A DNA stretch of 41,691 nt from a virus. Shown here one piece after another: positions 15,753-24,164 of this stretch (the stretch's first letter is position 1; every line of letters begins with the position of its first letter). The notes beneath the pieces are model-generated. The model saw only the letters and a program-made list of their open reading frames with translations. It was not told the origin of the DNA and searched no databases. The stretch is taken from positions 1 to 41,691 of IMG/VR virus record IMGVR_UViG_3300047095_000520; one strand, written 5' to 3'. Both the position numbers and the translations under genes were made by a program.

Positions 15753-15776
15753 CAATCGGGAACGGGGTGATACCAT
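15749..15776 (+). promoter_or_regulatory. Early promoter of gene 43
   Basis: TTGACA (15749-15754, containing the previous gene's TGA stop), a 16-nt spacer, TACCAT (15771-15776), 6 nt, then the ATG at 15783. Predicted leaderless mRNA. Confidence 0.6.
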
Positions 15777-15782
15777 GGCTCT

Positions 15783-18374
15783 ATGAGTTATAGAAACTGC
15801 GTTTACAACAACCGTACCAAGTCCATTCACCTGTTTACTTGGGATGCGGCGGGAAATAGGGTTTTCCAAGAGTTGCCTTATAAACCATACCTATACTTGG
15901 AGAGTAAGGATGGTGATGAAAAAAGTATTTTCGGAACAGCGGTTAAGAAAAAAGAGTTTTCCACGCTTTGGGATCGGAACAAGTTTGTCAAGGAATCCGG
16001 AATTAAGAGGATCTTTGAAAACCTTCCACCGTATCAGCATTTTCTAATCGACAACTATTACCATTTATGTGAGAATGATGACTTCGCGCAATATCCTTTA
16101 AAGCTTATGGTGCTGGACATCGAGTGTCCTTCCGATCCTGAGATCAATGGGGGGATATTCGCGGAACCGGAAAAGGCGGAACAGGTTATAAATCTGTTGA
16201 CATGTTATGATTCCTTCTCCAAGGTTTATACGATGTTCGGGCTGAAGGAGTATACACATGATAGATCCGACGTGGACTACCATCATTGTAAATCCGAGAA
16301 GCAGTTGTTGAAAAAGTTTATAGGATTCTTCACGTCCGATTATCCTGATACGGTTGTAACTTACAACGGTTCATCTTTCGATATTCCATACCTTATCAAT
16401 AGGATAACTATGATTCTGGACGAGGACTGGGCCAAAGAGCTGTCTCCGATTGGAAGAATCTATGAGAAGATAAATCAAGAGGGTAAGTTCGGGCAACCAT
16501 CGAAAGAATATGTGATTGAGGGCATATCATGTTTGGATTATTACGTGATGTATAAGAAGTTCGCGATGGAACCCTTGGAGTCCTATAAGCTGGATTATGT
16601 AGCGGAAAAGGAACTAGGGGAGAATAAGGTGGAGTATGATGGTTCCCTGTGGGAATTGGCTGAGACGGATTGGAATAAGTTTTGTGAATACAACTTGGTT
16701 GACGTTGAACTTCTGGTTAAACTGGACCAGAAGTTAAAGTACGTGGACTTGTTGAGGTTTATAGCGTATCTTGGGTTGTGTAATATGGAGAACGCCGTCA
16801 AAACTCTTCCAGTTGTCAACGGCGCGGTTGCGATTCGTGCGAGGTTTCGTAACGAAAGGATTCCAACGTTTGTTAAGAGTCAAGGAGGGGAGCGTATCCC
16901 CGGGGGATACGTAGCGGACCCGAAATTAGGATTTTCAGAAAGTGTCGTTAGTTTCGACGCCAACTCACTGTATCCTAGCGTGATGATTTCTCTAAATCTA
17001 TCACCAGAAACGAAAATAGGAAGGCTGGAGAAGGTCAATGATATATATCATATCCACCACGTATCTGGTAGGACATTCGAATTGTCGGCGGAAAATTTCA
17101 AGAAGTTCCTTCTGGAGGAAGAAGCTTGCTTGTCAAAGTCGGGATTCTTGTTCTCACAGAAGAAGAAAGGAATCATGCCTGAGTTCTTGGATAGTTTGTA
17201 TACCAAACGGAAAAAGATGAAGTCTAAGATGTTCGAATTGGAGACCAATTATCGAGCAAATGAGAGTGTTTTAACGGATGAAGCCAAGGCTTATCTGAAA
17301 TACGACATTCAGAAGTGTAATACGGTTCAACATGCGTATAAGATCACGCTTAATTCCACATACGGGTATTGTGCTAACAAGTATGCTCCGTTAGGAGACC
17401 TTGATATAGGTACATCCGTGACGTTGACTGGTCAGGCGGTAATCAAGAAGAGTAACGATGCGTTTGTCGCTTATATCAACGAGTTTTATCCGGATATTCC
17501 AGAACTGACGATTCAGAACGCTCTGATATATAACGATACGGACTCTAATTTCATATCTCTAAAGCTTTTGGAAGACTGTGGCATAGTATTAAAGAACGAG
17601 ACTGGTAAGATATCAGTAGAGTTCTATGAGGAATGTGAGAAGATAGAGAACTATATCAACGATTACATGAATCGGTGGGCCAGATCCGCCCTCTTATCAA
17701 AAGACCCCCGGTTTATCTTCAAACGGGAGACTATCAACGATTCGGTTGTGTTCCTAGGTAAGAAGTATTATGTATCCCACGTCATGGATAATGAAGGATT
17801 CGTAGTGGACAAGTTCAAATATAAGGGGGTTGATGTTGTGAAGACTACGATCCCCAAGGCGTTAAAGCCGTATATTAAGAAGATTATCGAGACGATGGTT
17901 CTAACACAGGACAAAGTTCAAGCTAACAAAGCTTATATGGAAGCGTATGAAGCTATTAAGGAGTTGGGCGTGGAATCAATTTATAAAAACAGCGGAATCA
18001 ATAACTACGAGAAGTATGCTAGACAATGTTCCAAGTTTCAGACTGTTAAAGGAATGCCGAACCATGTCAAGGCGGCGTATTTTCATGATTTGATAATCGA
18101 TTCGTTAAAATTGGACTCAAAGTATCCAAAGTTCAAATCGGGGGATAAGGTGAAGATAGTCCATGTCAAGGTTCCCAATAGGTATGGCATTGAGTTCATA
18201 GGGTTCAAGTCCACCTACCCACCTGAGTTCGCGGAGATTTTTACCATTGACTATGAGAAGATGTTTGATAAGATAGTCCATGCGGCGATCCAGAGGTTCT
18301 ATGATTCGGTTGATTGGACCCTTCGCAAGCCAAACGAGAACGTAAAAATCGATTTGGAGGATCTTTTAAGTTAA
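15783..18374 (+). CDS. 43: gp43-like family B DNA polymerase
   Basis: 863 residues (T4 gp43: 898), intact and without an intein. The 3'-5' exonuclease has D112-I-E114, VTYNGSSFDIPYL and YNLVDVELL (Exo I-III). The polymerase has motif A SFDANSLYPSVM, motif B KITLNSTYGYCANKY and motif C DTDS (585-588). The C-terminal thumb lacks an obvious clamp-binding tail beyond IDLEDLLS. It replicates the phage genome with gp45, gp41/61 and gp32. Its stop lies 14 nt before the next gene. Confidence 0.96.
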   Translation: MSYRNCVYNNRTKSIHLFTWDAAGNRVFQELPYKPYLYLESKDGDEKSIFGTAVKKKEFSTLWDRNKFVKESGIKRIFENLPPYQHFLIDNYYHLCENDDFAQYPLKLMVLDIECPSDPEINGGIFAEPEKAEQVINLLTCYDSFSKVYTMFGLKEYTHDRSDVDYHHCKSEKQLLKKFIGFFTSDYPDTVVTYNGSSFDIPYLINRITMILDEDWAKELSPIGRIYEKINQEGKFGQPSKEYVIEGISCLDYYVMYKKFAMEPLESYKLDYVAEKELGENKVEYDGSLWELAETDWNKFCEYNLVDVELLVKLDQKLKYVDLLRFIAYLGLCNMENAVKTLPVVNGAVAIRARFRNERIPTFVKSQGGERIPGGYVADPKLGFSESVVSFDANSLYPSVMISLNLSPETKIGRLEKVNDIYHIHHVSGRTFELSAENFKKFLLEEEACLSKSGFLFSQKKKGIMPEFLDSLYTKRKKMKSKMFELETNYRANESVLTDEAKAYLKYDIQKCNTVQHAYKITLNSTYGYCANKYAPLGDLDIGTSVTLTGQAVIKKSNDAFVAYINEFYPDIPELTIQNALIYNDTDSNFISLKLLEDCGIVLKNETGKISVEFYEECEKIENYINDYMNRWARSALLSKDPRFIFKRETINDSVVFLGKKYYVSHVMDNEGFVVDKFKYKGVDVVKTTIPKALKPYIKKIIETMVLTQDKVQANKAYMEAYEAIKELGVESIYKNSGINNYEKYARQCSKFQTVKGMPNHVKAAYFHDLIIDSLKLDSKYPKFKSGDKVKIVHVKVPNRYGIEFIGFKSTYPPEFAEIFTIDYEKMFDKIVHAAIQRFYDSVDWTLRKPNENVKIDLEDLLS

Positions 18375-18388
18375 GAAAAAATAATACG

Positions 18389-18799
18389 ATGAATATACAG
18401 GAGGCTTATAATAAGGGACTCGATGATGCGGAAGCGGTGGTGATTGATAAAATATGTTCGATGCTTAACGAGCATCCCACTACCCCGTTCGTCAATCCGA
18501 AGTTGGAGGAAGTAAGGCAGAGACTTATAAAAGTAGTAACCGCTAAACCTGCTCCTGTTGATACTATGATGGAACCAAACCCTTTCGATAATTTCCGGGG
18601 GGTGGTTCGTCTCATTTTAATGGGGGAGGAAGACGCGATCACCCTTGCGGTAGATACTAAGGATGTTCCAATGTTGAAAGTTATACAGGCTAGATCAGAT
18701 CATTATCGGTCAATCGCGGGTGGAAAGTCTAGGATCGGAAAACAGTTTAAAAAATCGGTGGAAGACCAGTTGACATTACTCAATAGTGTGCTAAATTAG
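18389..18799 (+). CDS. Hypothetical protein between 43 and uvsX
   Basis: 136 residues starting MNIQEAYNKGLDDAEAVVIDKI. A longer frame overlapping gene 43 is unlikely; the ATG at 18389 follows AAAAATA by 5 nt. Mostly helical, with an N-terminal acidic region and a basic C-terminus (GGKSRIGKQFKKSVEDQL). Ends in TAG. No family recognised. Confidence 0.6.
   Translation: MNIQEAYNKGLDDAEAVVIDKICSMLNEHPTTPFVNPKLEEVRQRLIKVVTAKPAPVDTMMEPNPFDNFRGVVRLILMGEEDAITLAVDTKDVPMLKVIQARSDHYRSIAGGKSRIGKQFKKSVEDQLTLLNSVLN
18770..18797 (+). promoter_or_regulatory. Early promoter with extended -10
   Basis: TTGACA (18770-18775), a 16-nt spacer ending GTGTGC, TAAATT (18792-18797), 7 nt, then the ATG at 18805. It lies within the 3' end of the upstream gene. 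Confidence 0.65.
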
Positions 18800-18804
18800 A
18801 GTGT

Positions 18805-19161
18805 ATGCAAGAAAAACACGTAGTAATCATTGATCATGTCGGAAGAACCATTTTAGGGAAAGTGGTGACTGAGGGCGAAACTGTTCTATCTCTCCGCAAT
18901 CCGGTTATCCTTCATGTCCAGCCAAAAGATGGTGGACAGTTGGAGATCCAAACATTCCCCCTGTTCTTCTTCGAGTTTATTGATAAGACCGAGCGGAACA
19001 CCAATGTATGGCACTTCAATCGGGCCAATATCGTGGAGAGTGATGTGGTTTTGGATGAACGCATTCTGGCGCAATATGGAAGAATCAATACTCCTCCAGT
19101 AGAGGTTCCGGTTCCCGAACCGGGAACCAGTCCGAAGATCATTTCCATTAGCGATTTATAA
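18805..19161 (+). CDS. Conserved phage hypothetical protein, beta-rich
   Basis: 118 residues starting MQEKHVVIIDHVGRTILGKV. Strand-rich: VIIDHVGRTILGKVV, VLSLRNPVILHVQP, LEIQTFPLFFFEFI. The arrangement recalls a small Sm-like barrel, and I recall similar proteins in T4-like marine phages, but I cannot name the family. The C-terminus is a Pro/Val linker (PPVEVPVPEPGTSP). It may act with UvsX, two genes downstream. Confidence 0.6.
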   Translation: MQEKHVVIIDHVGRTILGKVVTEGETVLSLRNPVILHVQPKDGGQLEIQTFPLFFFEFIDKTERNTNVWHFNRANIVESDVVLDERILAQYGRINTPPVEVPVPEPGTSPKIISISDL

Positions 19162-19174
19162 CTTTATTAAATTT

Positions 19175-19477
19175 ATGTCAGAACAAGAAAAAGCACTAGA
19201 CGTGCAATCAGTTGAAGATGCGAAGGCGAAAGTCTCCGATATCAAGGTAGTAGGCAACGGTGATATGTTCGCGTTGCTCTGTAAGGCATCATCCAAGGCT
19301 CAGGGATGGATGAAATCCGCGAAAGCGATGGAGGTAGTTGGTGGGTGTGTGGTGCAAGTTACAACTCAACAAGGTGCTAATGTTGCGGAGGCTTTAACGT
19401 ATGTACCCGGAGTGAAAATCGGGGAGGATGTAAATGGTGGGCGTAAGCTTGTCCCTCTAACTCCCGAGGATCTATGA
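19175..19477 (+). CDS. Conserved phage hypothetical protein upstream of uvsX
   Basis: 100 residues starting MSEQEKALDVQSVEDAKAKV. Contains GWMKSAKAMEVVGGCVVQVTTQQG, a pattern I recall in small proteins of marine T4-like phages; function unknown. It precedes uvsX and is separated from it by a hairpin. Confidence 0.6.
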   Translation: MSEQEKALDVQSVEDAKAKVSDIKVVGNGDMFALLCKASSKAQGWMKSAKAMEVVGGCVVQVTTQQGANVAEALTYVPGVKIGEDVNGGRKLVPLTPEDL

Positions 19478-19481
19478 ATAA

Positions 19482-19511
19482 TTTGTCCAGCGCGTCAAAC
19501 CGCTGGACAAA
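19482..19511 (+). terminator. Strong hairpin before uvsX (terminator or attenuator)
   Basis: A perfect 11-bp inverted repeat TTTGTCCAGCG/CGCTGGACAAA (19482-19492 and 19501-19511) with an 8-nt loop. There is no immediate T-run (a T-rich stretch starts at 19522), so it may be a processing or attenuation site rather than a simple terminator. TGGACA in its right arm and TATATAAT at 19526-19533 could together form the uvsX promoter. Confidence 0.5.
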
Positions 19512-19536
19512 CCTTACCTAGTTTTTATATAATTTT

Positions 19537-20793
19537 ATGGCAAACGCACGTTTTAGCGCAGAAGTACAGGAAGCATTGGATCAGATTGACGAGATCTGTC
19601 CGATGGCGACATATCTAAGTGAATCAATTTTAACCAAGGACGACTGGATCGATACCGGGAATATGGGGCTTAACGCCATCATCTCCGGTTCCTTATATGG
19701 AGGAATTCCAAAGGGTAGAATTGTACAATTCGTCGGTGAGTCTCAAACTTATAAAAGTGGCTTCATGTTACAGATTTTAGCGAACGCACAGAAGAAAGGG
19801 ATGACGGTTGTTATCTTTGATACGGAAGGTGCTATTGACGGGGATGCCGCTTCCCGTATGGGGCTGGACGTGACCAAGGTGAAGTATATCAATCCGATAA
19901 CCATCGAAGCCACTCGCAATGCTATCTTCAAGTTTCTTACATGGGTCCATGAGAAGAACCTTAAGGGCAAGTTTTTAATCGCCATCGACTCGGTTGCCAA
20001 TCTTATTCCAGAGATGGAAGTCTCCCGAATGACGAAGGATAAAACATCAGCGGACGTGGGTACTTTCGCGAAGGCGGTAAAGAGTCTTCTTCGTGTTTGT
20101 AATGCTTTAGGTACTGCCACGCAGACTCCGATTGTTCTAACCAATTGGGTTTATGATGATCCTATGGCGATGTATACATCAGCGGAGAAAAACATTTCTG
20201 GTGGAAAGTCCGCGAAGTATCTCCCGTCTGTTACAGTCCAGTTGCGTAGAAAACTCATTAAAGATGAGGATATGAAGACCGCTGACACCAAGCTAGCTCC
20301 TTCACAGAAGAGTTATTCAGGAGTAAGTATATGCGCGTATACCACTAAGAATCGGTTTATGCGGCAATACTTGGAAGTGGAGTTGTATTTATCTCATTCT
20401 ACCGGGATGGACCGATATTACGGGTTGATCGAAATCATGGAAGGCATGAAGGTGATTTCCAAAAAGGGTGCGATCTATTATGACTGGAATGAAGAAAAGC
20501 TTGGTTATGCCAAGAATTTTATCAGAGACGTCGATGTAATGGAGAACAAACTTCTTCCAGAGCTGGAAACTCGGATAAAGAAAGAATGGTCTTACGGTAG
20601 TGTCGTAGAAGAGGAAGTCGAAATGATCAACTCTTTAGACGAAGTGTTGGAAGACGACGAGGACGAGGATATAGTAGTCGAAGAAGCTCCTTTAACTGCT
20701 TTAGACAAGCTGAAACTCCGTAAAAAGAAAGTCTCTGACACGTTGGACCGAATGGAAGAGGAAGAAAAGGCGGATGTTACGCCAGAGGAGTAA
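19537..20793 (+). CDS. uvsX: UvsX recombinase (RecA/Rad51 family)
   Basis: 418 residues (T4 UvsX: 391). Walker A GESQTYKS (67-74), the DTEGAIDGDAASRMG segment, Walker B FLIAIDSVANLIPE, loop regions MYTSAEKNISGGKS and a C-terminal acidic tail (EVLEDDEDEDIVVEE) that in T4 relatives interacts with the mediator. It forms filaments on single-stranded DNA and catalyses strand exchange for repair and replication restart. Its stop is 8 bp from a convergent late gene. Confidence 0.94.
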   Translation: MANARFSAEVQEALDQIDEICPMATYLSESILTKDDWIDTGNMGLNAIISGSLYGGIPKGRIVQFVGESQTYKSGFMLQILANAQKKGMTVVIFDTEGAIDGDAASRMGLDVTKVKYINPITIEATRNAIFKFLTWVHEKNLKGKFLIAIDSVANLIPEMEVSRMTKDKTSADVGTFAKAVKSLLRVCNALGTATQTPIVLTNWVYDDPMAMYTSAEKNISGGKSAKYLPSVTVQLRRKLIKDEDMKTADTKLAPSQKSYSGVSICAYTTKNRFMRQYLEVELYLSHSTGMDRYYGLIEIMEGMKVISKKGAIYYDWNEEKLGYAKNFIRDVDVMENKLLPELETRIKKEWSYGSVVEEEVEMINSLDEVLEDDEDEDIVVEEAPLTALDKLKLRKKKVSDTLDRMEEEEKADVTPEE

Positions 20794-20801
20794 CATAAGA
20801 C

Positions 20802-22214
20802 TCATTCATTCGCGGTTATCCAGTGGTTATAATTTTTAAAGCGTTTGTACCCTTTATCCAATAGCTTTAGATTAGGCGGGCCGAACTTGGAATCTCTTTG
20901 GATTTGTTCTTCCATATAGCTCTCCACACTCTCCTTGACTGGCGGTTTTGGAGGGGGTGGTCCTTTTTTAAGGAGTAGGTTCTGATGTCTTTTACGTAAG
21001 ACTTCCATGGCGTTTTCTTTATCTTCGGGGGGTTGACCTCCAGAAGCCCCCTTTAAGAGAGACGCAAGGTTGGATATGTTATCCTCATACCGTCTAATCG
21101 CGATGTTGTCTAGTTCTTCTCTCCATTTCCTTTTAGTCTGTACCCAGTTTTTAAAGGTTTCTTTATCTTCGGGGGTGTCTAATACTTTTTCCAGAATATC
21201 CGGGTCGTACCCTTCGATGCTAAAATCCTGTTCAAGTTCTTCGATGGTTTTGGACTCCTCGTCGGCTAGACGGTCTACTATATAATCAAACAAAGCGACC
21301 AGTGCGGGAGGTGTACTCGGGGATTGTTTTAGGCGGTCAACCAGCTTTAAAAATCCTTCCGCTGATTGTCCTGTCCCGGCATCTATCTTTGCTTCTATAA
21401 GATTTGATAACGTTTCAATGGTGGCGTCAAATACCTTATCCGGTATGCGCTTTATAATACTATTCAGGTCATTTTGAGGAGTCTTGGCAGCCCAAACACT
21501 CTTAGGTTCGACATCATATAGGTCTTCATTAGCCCGAAGTTTGGATCTGGCGGAAGATACGGCCCCTAAAATGTCCAAGATGTCTTTAGCTATTTGAAGA
21601 TTGGGATTGGACGGTTCTGATTCTTGCTGTGGTTGAGCGGAGACTCCCTGTGGTGGTCTTTTTTGGTGTTTTCTAATTCCCTGTAGACGGTTCAGTTCCG
21701 CTAAGAGGGGGGCGATACCAACGGCGGTCTTTACATACTCTTTTTTCGGGACTTCAGTGACCCGTTCAAACGCTTTATCTCCCCCAAGAGAACGGTTTCC
21801 TTTATTAGTGTCCTTAACAACCAAGAAGTTATCAAGTTTTTCCGGGTCTTGTGCTAATTCAGCAACTTTTTGCTGTTTTTGTTCATCGAAGGTTCCGTTG
21901 TCCAATGATTGGTTTATCAGGGTTACAATAAGTGGAACTATTAGCATCCGTCCAGTTTTAGAACTCATATATAGTTCTTGTTGTACCTCGTCAAAAGCTC
22001 CTACCTCGTCTGATAGTTTGTATAAATATAGAAACGCTTTTAATTGAATGGGGGTGGGAAGGAGAGTAGGGTCGCGAGACTTGATTTCAGTTCGTAATCT
22101 ACCATATACCCCAACCAATGTCGGGGATTTTATTCCTAAACCTTTGGCAGGCCGCGCCATTTCGTTTAAAATGGTTCCTCGACTTACAAAATAATCAAAA
22201 TTAGTGGAATACAT
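20802..22214 (-). CDS. Large late protein, possible internal head protein
   Basis: 470 residues starting MYSTNFDYFVSRGTILNEMARP. L16-N-E18 near the N-terminus fits the putative processing site. Mostly helical, rich in Glu/Lys/Gln, with Pro-rich linkers (GVSAQPQQESEPSNP; KKGPPPPKPPVKES) separating segments; it looks like a multidomain scaffold or injected head protein. No enzyme motif seen. Transcribed from a late promoter exactly 5 nt before the ATG. No family recognised. Confidence 0.6.
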   Translation of the reverse strand: MYSTNFDYFVSRGTILNEMARPAKGLGIKSPTLVGVYGRLRTEIKSRDPTLLPTPIQLKAFLYLYKLSDEVGAFDEVQQELYMSSKTGRMLIVPLIVTLINQSLDNGTFDEQKQQKVAELAQDPEKLDNFLVVKDTNKGNRSLGGDKAFERVTEVPKKEYVKTAVGIAPLLAELNRLQGIRKHQKRPPQGVSAQPQQESEPSNPNLQIAKDILDILGAVSSARSKLRANEDLYDVEPKSVWAAKTPQNDLNSIIKRIPDKVFDATIETLSNLIEAKIDAGTGQSAEGFLKLVDRLKQSPSTPPALVALFDYIVDRLADEESKTIEELEQDFSIEGYDPDILEKVLDTPEDKETFKNWVQTKRKWREELDNIAIRRYEDNISNLASLLKGASGGQPPEDKENAMEVLRKRHQNLLLKKGPPPPKPPVKESVESYMEEQIQRDSKFGPPNLKLLDKGYKRFKNYNHWITANE

Positions 22215-22226
22215 ATGGATATTTAA
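22215..22226 (-). promoter_or_regulatory. Late promoter (TTAAATA-N5-ATG)
   Basis: TTAAATA on the minus strand at 22220-22226, TCCAT, then the ATG at 22214. It lies inside the 3' end of the methyltransferase gene. Confidence 0.7.
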
Positions 22227-22945
22227 TCATTTGCGACCCAAATAACTTCTGTTGAACGTTTTCTACCTTTGCCGATGCCCTTCATTTCACATAATTCTAC
22301 AAATGGAAGCCAATCCGCTCCCAAACTCTCACATACGATGGTCTGTCCGGGTCGGGTTTTACACCAACTACCTAGGTTTTCGAAATCTATATCCTTATTA
22401 CTCTTTCTATAATACTTTCCTTCCTTCTGGTAGGGCGGATCTACGAACCAAGTGGCGGGGGAGGTGTGTCTTTCCGAGTTTTCCCACGACTCGTTGAAGA
22501 CTTTCCAGTGGTTTATACGGGAAACGGTATCCGCCAACCGTTTTCTACACGCTGTACCCCAAAAATTGGTGGCAAGATCGGGCCAAACCTTCTTTTCCGT
22601 CGCCCATTTGCTCAAACGCTTGTTCGGGTTCTGTTTGGCACTGGCCATCCAGTATCCAATCATCCATTTCGCCTCTTGAGAGAGGGGATAATCGTCAACA
22701 TTCTTATCTGGAGGTATTAGAGGAAGGTTCATTATGTCTTCCGGGGTGGATTTTATGAGATAATCCAGAACTCCCGCGATTATTTCATCCTTTTCGTATA
22801 GAATTACGTTTTTATCCGGGTATCTACAGGAATACCCTGCCGCGCCTGCGAATGGTTCTATGATAGTGTCGTATACAGGGGCGGGATATTCGCCGGATAT
22901 TCGTATTTTCGAACCATAGTAGGAGAAAAGTGGAGAGTGCTTCAC
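22223..22945 (-). CDS. dam: D12-class DNA adenine-N6 methyltransferase (Dam-like)
   Basis: 241 residues from a GTG at 22945; the frame continues to a TTG at 22978, but a late element (TTAAATA, 22951-22957) lies 5 nt before the GTG, so the shorter form (VKHSPLFSYYGSKIRIS) is preferred. FSYYGSK is the usual start of D12 enzymes, EPFAGAAGYS is the SAM-binding motif I and WFVDPPY is the catalytic DPPY motif. It would methylate adenine, possibly at GATC-like sites, protecting phage DNA or marking it. Late expression is unusual for a T4-type dam and suggests modification of DNA just before packaging. Confidence 0.82.
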   Translation of the reverse strand: MKHSPLFSYYGSKIRISGEYPAPVYDTIIEPFAGAAGYSCRYPDKNVILYEKDEIIAGVLDYLIKSTPEDIMNLPLIPPDKNVDDYPLSQEAKWMIGYWMASAKQNPNKRLSKWATEKKVWPDLATNFWGTACRKRLADTVSRINHWKVFNESWENSERHTSPATWFVDPPYQKEGKYYRKSNKDIDFENLGSWCKTRPGQTIVCESLGADWLPFVELCEMKGIGKGRKRSTEVIWVAND

Positions 22946-22957
22946 TTGGGTATTTAA
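22946..22957 (-). promoter_or_regulatory. Late promoter (TTAAATA-N5-GTG)
   Basis: TTAAATA on the minus strand at 22951-22957, CCCAA, then the GTG at 22945. It is back-to-back with an early rightward promoter whose -35 starts at 22962. Confidence 0.6.
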
Positions 22958-22961
22958 TAGG

Positions 22962-22990
22962 TTGACTTTAAAAGCCAAGTGTGCTAGGAT
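22962..22990 (+). promoter_or_regulatory. Early promoter with extended -10
   Basis: TTGACT (22962-22967), a 17-nt spacer ending GTGTGC, TAGGAT (22985-22990), 6 nt, then the ATG at 22997. Predicted leaderless mRNA for the operon that runs into gene 41. Confidence 0.72.
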
Positions 22991-22996
22991 GTGGTC

Positions 22997-23671
22997 ATGA
23001 AGATAACTCAGCCGAAAATCGTGGCGGTGTCTGCCAAAGAGAACACAGGGGATACCTTGTTATATGGGAGCACCGATGTAATTGACCGACCATTTAACTT
23101 AAGCATGGTATTGGGGAACTCCCGGGCGTTATGGGATGTTTATAACGTGGAGTGTCATATAGCCGAGTTCGACGAAACCGATTGTTTGATATTCGTTCAT
23201 GATGATGTGATACTAGAGGAAGACCCTTTCCCTAAGTTAGAGGTATTATTTGATACCTACGACTTGGTAGGGGTGGCGGGCGCATCTAAAATAGAAATGG
23301 CACCTCCTGCGCTATGGCATATCATGGGTGGCGGGTTCTATAGCAAGAATCTTCATGGTTGTGTTCAGCATATTCATGAAGGTAGGAAATTGCCTACTAA
23401 TTTTGGGTCATATCCACATAGAGTGGTTATGATTGATGGAGTTTTCATGGCGTTGAATAGAAAAGCCATCGAAACGATGGTTTTTGACACAGAGAACCCG
23501 TGTAATTTCCATTTCTATGACCTTGCGGCATCTATGGTCGCAATTGAGCGTGGATTGTCCATCGGAGTGGGTGATATATTGATAACACACGCGTCTCCGG
23601 GTCTTAAGGAGTATACCCCGGAATGGATAGCGGGAAACAACTGGTTTTTAAACAAATATGGAAACAAATAA
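22997..23671 (+). CDS. Glycosyltransferase family 2-like (GT-A)
   Basis: 224 residues from the ATG at 22997; a GTG at 22991 would place two extra codons before the predicted +1 and is less likely. LIFVHDDVIL (DxD-like metal site), LVGVAGASKIE, VVMIDGVFMALNRKAI and FHFYDLAASMVAIERGLSI match small GT2-like transferases that act on polysaccharides or proteins. Acceptor unknown; one of three glycosyltransferases in the window. First gene of the operon leading into gene 41. Confidence 0.78.
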   Translation: MKITQPKIVAVSAKENTGDTLLYGSTDVIDRPFNLSMVLGNSRALWDVYNVECHIAEFDETDCLIFVHDDVILEEDPFPKLEVLFDTYDLVGVAGASKIEMAPPALWHIMGGGFYSKNLHGCVQHIHEGRKLPTNFGSYPHRVVMIDGVFMALNRKAIETMVFDTENPCNFHFYDLAASMVAIERGLSIGVGDILITHASPGLKEYTPEWIAGNNWFLNKYGNK

Positions 23672-24164
23672 TATAACGAAAGTAGGGTGGGATAAGGAAG
23701 AAGTGGACGAGAACCAACAAAAGGTAGACGTACAGCGTATACGGATGGTTTCTACTCTAACACTGGAAGACCAACTGAAGTTTGCTCTTGTTGAAAGAAT
23801 ATTGGGGGAACTGGCGACCGCTGGAATTCCCGCCTATATATACGCGGGTCTTCCTAGGCCGGGAGTAGAGGATTCGTGGAGATGCATATACCAGTACAAC
23901 ACTTTACCTGCGCTAGTAAAATACGCGGAGGACGGTACGCTTGATGAAGAATGTGCTAATAAAGTGTCGGAGTTTAATGCCGCACTGTGGCACTCTCTAT
24001 TTACGACTATAACGGTCCAGTCTACCCGTGCAAGGCAGTTTGGACTGGATAAGCTACATTGGTCTGACCGAGACAGCTTTAAGCAAGTATTAGACTTTTT
24101 CGTAGGGTCGATTATAAACGCCTTACAGGTTCACAGTAAGAATGTATCAACCGATCCGTATTGA
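23658..24164 (+). CDS. Hypothetical protein before gene 41
   Basis: 168 residues starting METNNITKVGWDKEEVDENQ, overlapping the previous gene by 14 bp and ending TGATG with gene 41. The N-terminus is charged, then helical (LEDQLKFALVERILGELATAG) with a Trp/Tyr-containing middle (SWRCIYQYNTLP) and a helical end. No family recognised. Confidence 0.6.
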   Translation: METNNITKVGWDKEEVDENQQKVDVQRIRMVSTLTLEDQLKFALVERILGELATAGIPAYIYAGLPRPGVEDSWRCIYQYNTLPALVKYAEDGTLDEECANKVSEFNAALWHSLFTTITVQSTRARQFGLDKLHWSDRDSFKQVLDFFVGSIINALQVHSKNVSTDPY

